From assembly GCF_001570725.1 (NCBI RefSeq), contig NZ_BCNV01000007.1, positions 124,001-188,000 on the forward strand: a stretch of 64,000 nt of DNA. Direction: 5' to 3'. The notes beneath the pieces are model-generated. The model was not told the origin of the DNA and made no database searches. It saw nothing but the letters and a program-made list of their open reading frames with translations. Each line of letters starts with the position of its first letter. Positions within the stretch are counted from its first letter, which is position 1. A program made the position numbers and the translations under genes. This DNA is from Paenibacillus amylolyticus. GTDB lineage: Bacteria > Bacillota > Bacilli > Paenibacillales > Paenibacillaceae. Below, one piece after another: positions 60,143 through 64,000 of the stretch.

Positions 60143-61897
60143 TTATACTTTCACTTTTCGCACGGCTTCGCTCATCTCGTTGGTCTGCTGCTCCAGCATC
60201 GTGGATGTCTGCGCCACCCTGTTGAACATGGCCGACTGTTCACGCATCAAGCGATAGATCTCATCCGAATGATCCGACACCCCGGCTGAGATCTGGGAGA
60301 TCGTATTGACCGAGGCTGCGGCCTCTTCCGATCCTGCCGAGATTTCCTCTGCCGCCGCGGAGACTTCCTGAATGCGACGGGTCACCAGTTGGAACGCATC
60401 AACCACATGGGCGAATGCTTGCTCCGCTTCTGCGGTAATCGTAACACCTTGCCCAATCTCCGTTGCGGTAACGCCCATCCGTGAGCCGATCTGCTGTGAT
60501 TCTTGTTGAATGCGAAGCAGCAGGTTCGAGATCAGTTCCATGGATGTGCTTGAAGCCTCCGCAAGCTTCCGAACTTCGTCCGCCACAACAGCAAAACCTT
60601 TGCCGTGTTCTCCTGCATGTGCTGCCTCAATGGATGCATTAAGCGCAAGCAGCTTCGTCTGACTCGCAAAATCACGAACCGTGTGTAGCGCACCACCTAT
60701 TTCCTCGGAGTAGTTGTTCAGCACCTGAACCATCGCTACAACTTCACCTGAGACATTCGAGATGCTCTCCATCTGTGTTTTCATCTGTGACATGCTCTGT
60801 TTACCCGACTCCGCCGTAGCAAGCGCACTTGTTGCCGCATCCGATACAACCATCGAGGATTCGGATATATCCGTTATGCCTTTTGCGATCTCTTCCATCG
60901 CATGCGCACTATCGCTCGCACCCTGCTTCTGCGTATGTGCACCCTGTCTAATCTGTTCGACAGACTGATCAACCGTGTTGCTCATCTCAAGCATCTCTTC
61001 GGTACTACGATTAAATTCCTTGGTTGATTCCGATAAAATATCTGTGGTTACGGCTACCCCTTCAACCATGTTACTTACAATTTTATTCAAGTTTCCGGAC
61101 ATATGTATCATCGCTTGGTATGTCGTTCCAATCTCATCTTCGCTCCGCAAACGATACGACGTCAAAATTTGATTCGCTTCTGCAAGCTCACCCTGTGCCA
61201 TTTTTTCCACACTCGCCTTCAGCGGTTGAAGTGGTCGCAATCCCCTTACAATAAACCACATGACAACAGCAATGCCTATAAGTGTAATTAGTAACAATAA
61301 AGCATAGAAGGGAATACTTGATTTCATAATATCTGACTCAATGCTTCCGATCACCGATACCGCCGTATCAATACCAATCACACCTGTTACAGCCCCATTA
61401 CTATCCAGCATGGGAGCGTAAGAGGAAATATAGTCACCGTACTCTTCATTGTTAATAATCGAAGAACTGGCTGTCTGCCCCTGCAACAGCTTCTGAACAG
61501 CATCTTGCGGCACATCCGTTACTTCATTAATCGGTGAGGCTTTATCTGCATCCTTCATGCCATCAACCATAATAAGTGGCGTACCTTTGTCATCTATTTT
61601 GACGAAATACACATACATTGCACCAATACTTACACGAAAGTCATCCAGTTCATCACGAATCTTCAAGAATTCGTCATTCTCCTTGGGGTCCTTGGCAAAC
61701 TCGGCATAAGATGCTGTATCCAGCTGATTCACATAACTCTGAGCAATCTGGATATTGTAACTCGAAATGGCCTCCTGCGCAGCTAGCTTCATATTAGCCA
61801 CCTGTAACAGCATGCTTCCAACGGCTATTATCGTAATGACCAGTGTAACTACTGCAACAATGCGTACAACCAAACGTTTTCTAAAAAAACCGATCAT
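60143..61897 (-). CDS. methyl-accepting chemotaxis protein
   Basis: A 584-residue chemoreceptor. One N-terminal helix (IVAVVTLVITIIAVGSMLL), an extracellular sensor of the Cache type (about 35-190; SYAPMLDSNGAVTGVIGIDT), a second helix (FYALLLLITLIGIAVVMWFIV), a HAMP linker, and the long signalling coiled coil with the tip IEAAHAGEHGKGFAVVADEV and RKLAE. It senses an unknown small molecule and controls CheA. Monocistronic. Confidence 0.92.
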   Translation of the reverse strand: MIGFFRKRLVVRIVAVVTLVITIIAVGSMLLQVANMKLAAQEAISSYNIQIAQSYVNQLDTASYAEFAKDPKENDEFLKIRDELDDFRVSIGAMYVYFVKIDDKGTPLIMVDGMKDADKASPINEVTDVPQDAVQKLLQGQTASSSIINNEEYGDYISSYAPMLDSNGAVTGVIGIDTAVSVIGSIESDIMKSSIPFYALLLLITLIGIAVVMWFIVRGLRPLQPLKASVEKMAQGELAEANQILTSYRLRSEDEIGTTYQAMIHMSGNLNKIVSNMVEGVAVTTDILSESTKEFNRSTEEMLEMSNTVDQSVEQIRQGAHTQKQGASDSAHAMEEIAKGITDISESSMVVSDAATSALATAESGKQSMSQMKTQMESISNVSGEVVAMVQVLNNYSEEIGGALHTVRDFASQTKLLALNASIEAAHAGEHGKGFAVVADEVRKLAEASSTSMELISNLLLRIQQESQQIGSRMGVTATEIGQGVTITAEAEQAFAHVVDAFQLVTRRIQEVSAAAEEISAGSEEAAASVNTISQISAGVSDHSDEIYRLMREQSAMFNRVAQTSTMLEQQTNEMSEAVRKVKV

Positions 61898-62133
61898 CCG
61901 CTCCTCTTCCTCTCCCGTGAACCCAAGCCTTTTTGACTAGGCGCTACCCAAAAAACACATGCTTGAAGCACTAAGTATGGGAAAATAGTAAACGAATATG
62001 TCGATTTAGGCAAGAAAATATTGGGTTTACATAAAAACGCTATCATGGCTGTGGTAGCTTTGATCATTGGAGCTGCATTTAGGCTTCATTTCTTAGGATT
62101 TGTTTACGTTCCTTGCAGCAAAAAATGATAGAA
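61898..62133. other. intergenic region upstream of the chemoreceptor gene
   Basis: About 235 bases, AT-rich, presumably the chemoreceptor promoter on the minus strand. I looked for a motility sigma-D promoter (TAAA and GCCGATAT) and found no convincing match. No gene seen. Confidence 0.35.
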
Positions 62134-62174
62134 AAAAACACCCCGACGCGAGCGCCGAGATGTTGTGGTGTTTT
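62134..62174 (-). terminator. terminator of the amino-acid permease gene
   Basis: On the minus strand AAAACACC and GGTGTTTTTTT enclose an inner CGGCGC-rich stem; it follows the permease stop by about 20 bases. Confidence 0.75.
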
Positions 62175-62194
62175 ACATGTTAATGTCACAAATA

Positions 62195-63547
62195 TTAAAC
62201 TGTTCGTCCATTTGTCTTCCTGAATCGAATCAGGGACCAGATAATGAGCAACGCAAGCACGGCAAGACAGATGCTAATACTGAACCGATTACCTTCATCA
62301 AACACAAACATCACCGCAATCACACTCAGACATAGTACAACGACTCCGGTTATGTAGGGGAATCCCCAGACTTTGAAGGTCGGTTGAACCGGATATCTTT
62401 TCCGCAGTTTCAACTGCGATGAGGCAATACAGATCCACACGAGAATTACCACAAATCCCGGAACTGCGAGCAATACCCGGAACAGTTGATCCTGCGCGAA
62501 CAGGCCAAGCAAGGAACCTCCAAGCAAGACGACCGAGCACACCAGAAGTGTGTTAACAGGGCTGCCGTTGCGATTCGTCTGTGACAATGCCTTTGGAGCT
62601 TCCCCGCCTACTGCCATGGAGTGCATCATCCGGGATGCACCGTAGATCCCTGAATTCGCAGCAGACAGAACCGCCGTCACCAAAATAAAGTTCATAATGT
62701 GTGCCGCTCCCGGCAGTCCCGTAGAGGCGAGCACCTGCACAAACGGACTGCTCTCCGGCCCGATCTCATTCCAAGGGATGAGTCCACAGATGATGAGAAT
62801 CGGCAAGGTGAAGAACAGAATAATTCTGAGCATGAAATTGCCTACGATTTTGGGCATAACCTTTTCTGCATTTTCCGTCTCGGTCAGGGTCAGACCAATC
62901 AGCTCCGATCCCCCATAGGAGAACATGACCACAAGCAGTGCCGAGAAGATCGAAGACCATCCGTTCGGGAAGAACCCGCCTGCTTGCGTGTAATTTTGCA
63001 GATAAGGGGTGTTATCACTTGGAATAATGCCAAAGATCAATCCTGCGCCCAGGAAGATAAAAATAATGATCATGGCAATTTTGATCCCGGCTAGCCAAAA
63101 CTCAAATTCCCCGAACACACCCACACTGAGCAGATTAACCAGTATAATGAACGCCGCACAAGCCAGACTCAGCATCCACAGCGGTACTTCACTGAACCAA
63201 TACTGCAAAAAGCTCCCGGCGGCAATCACCTCAATGACACACACCGATAACCATAGAAAGCAGTACATCCATCCCATAACAAAGGAAACTCGGCTACCGA
63301 ATGCTTCCTGCACGAAGTCTTTCATATTTTTGTTCTTGTACACCGTAGCCATCTCCGCCATCGCGGCCATAACGACCAGCAGCAATAATCCGGCAAAAAT
63401 GTACGTAACGATCACGCCCGGACCAGCGAGTCCAATCGTCTCTGCACTGCCTTTGAAAATTCCGGTTCCTATGACACCACCCATAGCCATAAAACTGATG
63501 TGTCTTGGTTTAAGCTTCTTCTGTAGTGTTCCTTCTGTCTGAGCCAA
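62195..63547 (-). CDS. amino acid permease (APC superfamily, AAT type)
   Basis: A 450-residue, 12-helix importer. It opens with the family signature RHISFMAMGGVIGTGIF and GSAETIGLAGPG. Later come FSYGGSELIGLTLTETENAEK and SAANSGIYGASRMMHSMAV, all typical of proton-coupled amino-acid permeases of the GabP/AnsP/ProY group. The substrate cannot be told. Monocistronic. Confidence 0.9.
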   Translation of the reverse strand: MAQTEGTLQKKLKPRHISFMAMGGVIGTGIFKGSAETIGLAGPGVIVTYIFAGLLLLVVMAAMAEMATVYKNKNMKDFVQEAFGSRVSFVMGWMYCFLWLSVCVIEVIAAGSFLQYWFSEVPLWMLSLACAAFIILVNLLSVGVFGEFEFWLAGIKIAMIIIFIFLGAGLIFGIIPSDNTPYLQNYTQAGGFFPNGWSSIFSALLVVMFSYGGSELIGLTLTETENAEKVMPKIVGNFMLRIILFFTLPILIICGLIPWNEIGPESSPFVQVLASTGLPGAAHIMNFILVTAVLSAANSGIYGASRMMHSMAVGGEAPKALSQTNRNGSPVNTLLVCSVVLLGGSLLGLFAQDQLFRVLLAVPGFVVILVWICIASSQLKLRKRYPVQPTFKVWGFPYITGVVVLCLSVIAVMFVFDEGNRFSISICLAVLALLIIWSLIRFRKTNGRTV

Positions 63548-63684
63548 TTCAAGTCCTCCTGATGTAAAAAACGTCTGTAATGCTGTCTTGTTTCATAGAC
63601 ATAATGTCCAGTATACCCTATTGTCCATCAATCAGCCCAGAAGTTCCTTATGGCCAATTCATCCCAAACGAATAGGGACACAAC

Positions 63685-63966
63685 CTATGTTTTATACCCC
63701 ACAATGGCACGAAGCAATCTGCGTATAATCCAGCTGATCAAACTGTACACTGCCCCATAGATGAACCAAGCGCCTATGTTACTACCCATTGTTGAAAGAT
63801 CACTCGCGATATACAACAAAGGCAGCATAAAAGAAATAATCAGCGCAACCCAGAGTCTAAACCATTTGGCAAAATAACTGCATACTCCAAGCACCACAGC
63901 AATGATGGGACATAATATCAAGACGGCAAACAGCGGATTCATATGATCAAACCACCAATATATCAT
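63685..63966 (-). CDS. small membrane protein, DUF2651-like
   Basis: A 93-residue protein with three hydrophobic segments (MNPLFAVLILCPIIAVVLG, LWVALIISFMLPLLYIASDL, GAWFIYGAVYSLISWII) and a basic tail (RRLLRAIVGYKT). It recalls the small DUF2651 family of Bacilli (from memory). The ATG at 63966 has GGAGGAG upstream, which rules out the longer frame from 63990. Function unknown. Confidence 0.65.
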   Translation of the reverse strand: MIYWWFDHMNPLFAVLILCPIIAVVLGVCSYFAKWFRLWVALIISFMLPLLYIASDLSTMGSNIGAWFIYGAVYSLISWIIRRLLRAIVGYKT

Positions 63967-64000
63967 GCACGACTCCTCCATCCTTTTCATAGCATGGTCC

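Noticed and set aside
61898..62133. Sigma-D promoter before the chemoreceptor gene
   Set aside because: TAAA-like and CGACATAT-like pieces exist on the minus strand but the spacing (21 bases) is too long.

Overview
The window looks like the chromosome of a Paenibacillus-type Firmicute. The reasons are a cyclodextrin glucanotransferase that reads almost like the Paenibacillus macerans enzyme, many AGGAGG-type ribosome sites with GTG/TTG starts, Fur and catabolite-type operators of Bacillus style, and a wealth of secreted polysaccharide enzymes. No rRNA, tRNA, CRISPR array, transposase or phage gene was seen.

Region 1 (1-7.2 kb): a PLD/DExH helicase runs off the left edge and carries a homopolymer frameshift. 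It is followed by a MazG-like protein, small membrane proteins and a 40-codon remnant. A WXG100-type polymorphic toxin with a CdiA-like nuclease tip lies beside two candidate immunity genes, and a VOC protein follows.

Region 2 (7.3-29.3 kb): a large GH2 glycosidase and a secreted pectate lyase flank a 16-kb iron block. Eight overlapping or closely spaced minus-strand genes (11.1-22.6 kb) encode an NRPS-independent siderophore pathway. Its core (exporter, two synthetases, SbnG-like citrate synthase, SbnH-like decarboxylase, third synthetase) follows the staphyloferrin B operon. Its precursor genes are different: a diaminobutyrate aminotransferase and an ATP-grasp ligase replace sbnA/sbnB. A FecCD-type importer (22.9-26.9 kb) follows. 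Both transcription units have a Fur box at the start site.

Region 3 (29.7-46.4 kb): starch and maltodextrin use. It holds a neopullulanase, a secreted CGTase, an MFS exporter, a MalEFG importer without its own ATPase, and a LacI regulator with three matching operators. Inserted in the middle (32.7-36.9 kb) is a compact unknown biosynthetic operon: an ANL adenylate ligase, a BtrH-type acyltransferase fused to an acyl carrier domain, and a multidomain esterase. I consider this and the hybrid siderophore cluster the best candidates for undescribed chemistry.

Region 4 (46.5-64 kb): an SDR/TetR pair, a small secreted protein with a paralogue at 29.7 kb, a TelA/VWA/XpaC operon, a GH127 arabinofuranosidase with AraC regulator, GNAT, butanediol-type dehydrogenase, LysR regulator, chemoreceptor, amino-acid permease and a small membrane protein. 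Two interspersed repeat families stand out: a ~190-bp MITE-like element (four copies plus a 47-bp terminal-repeat-only version, all between 43 and 59 kb) and a ~195-bp nested inverted repeat (two copies, at 32.4 and 52.9 kb).
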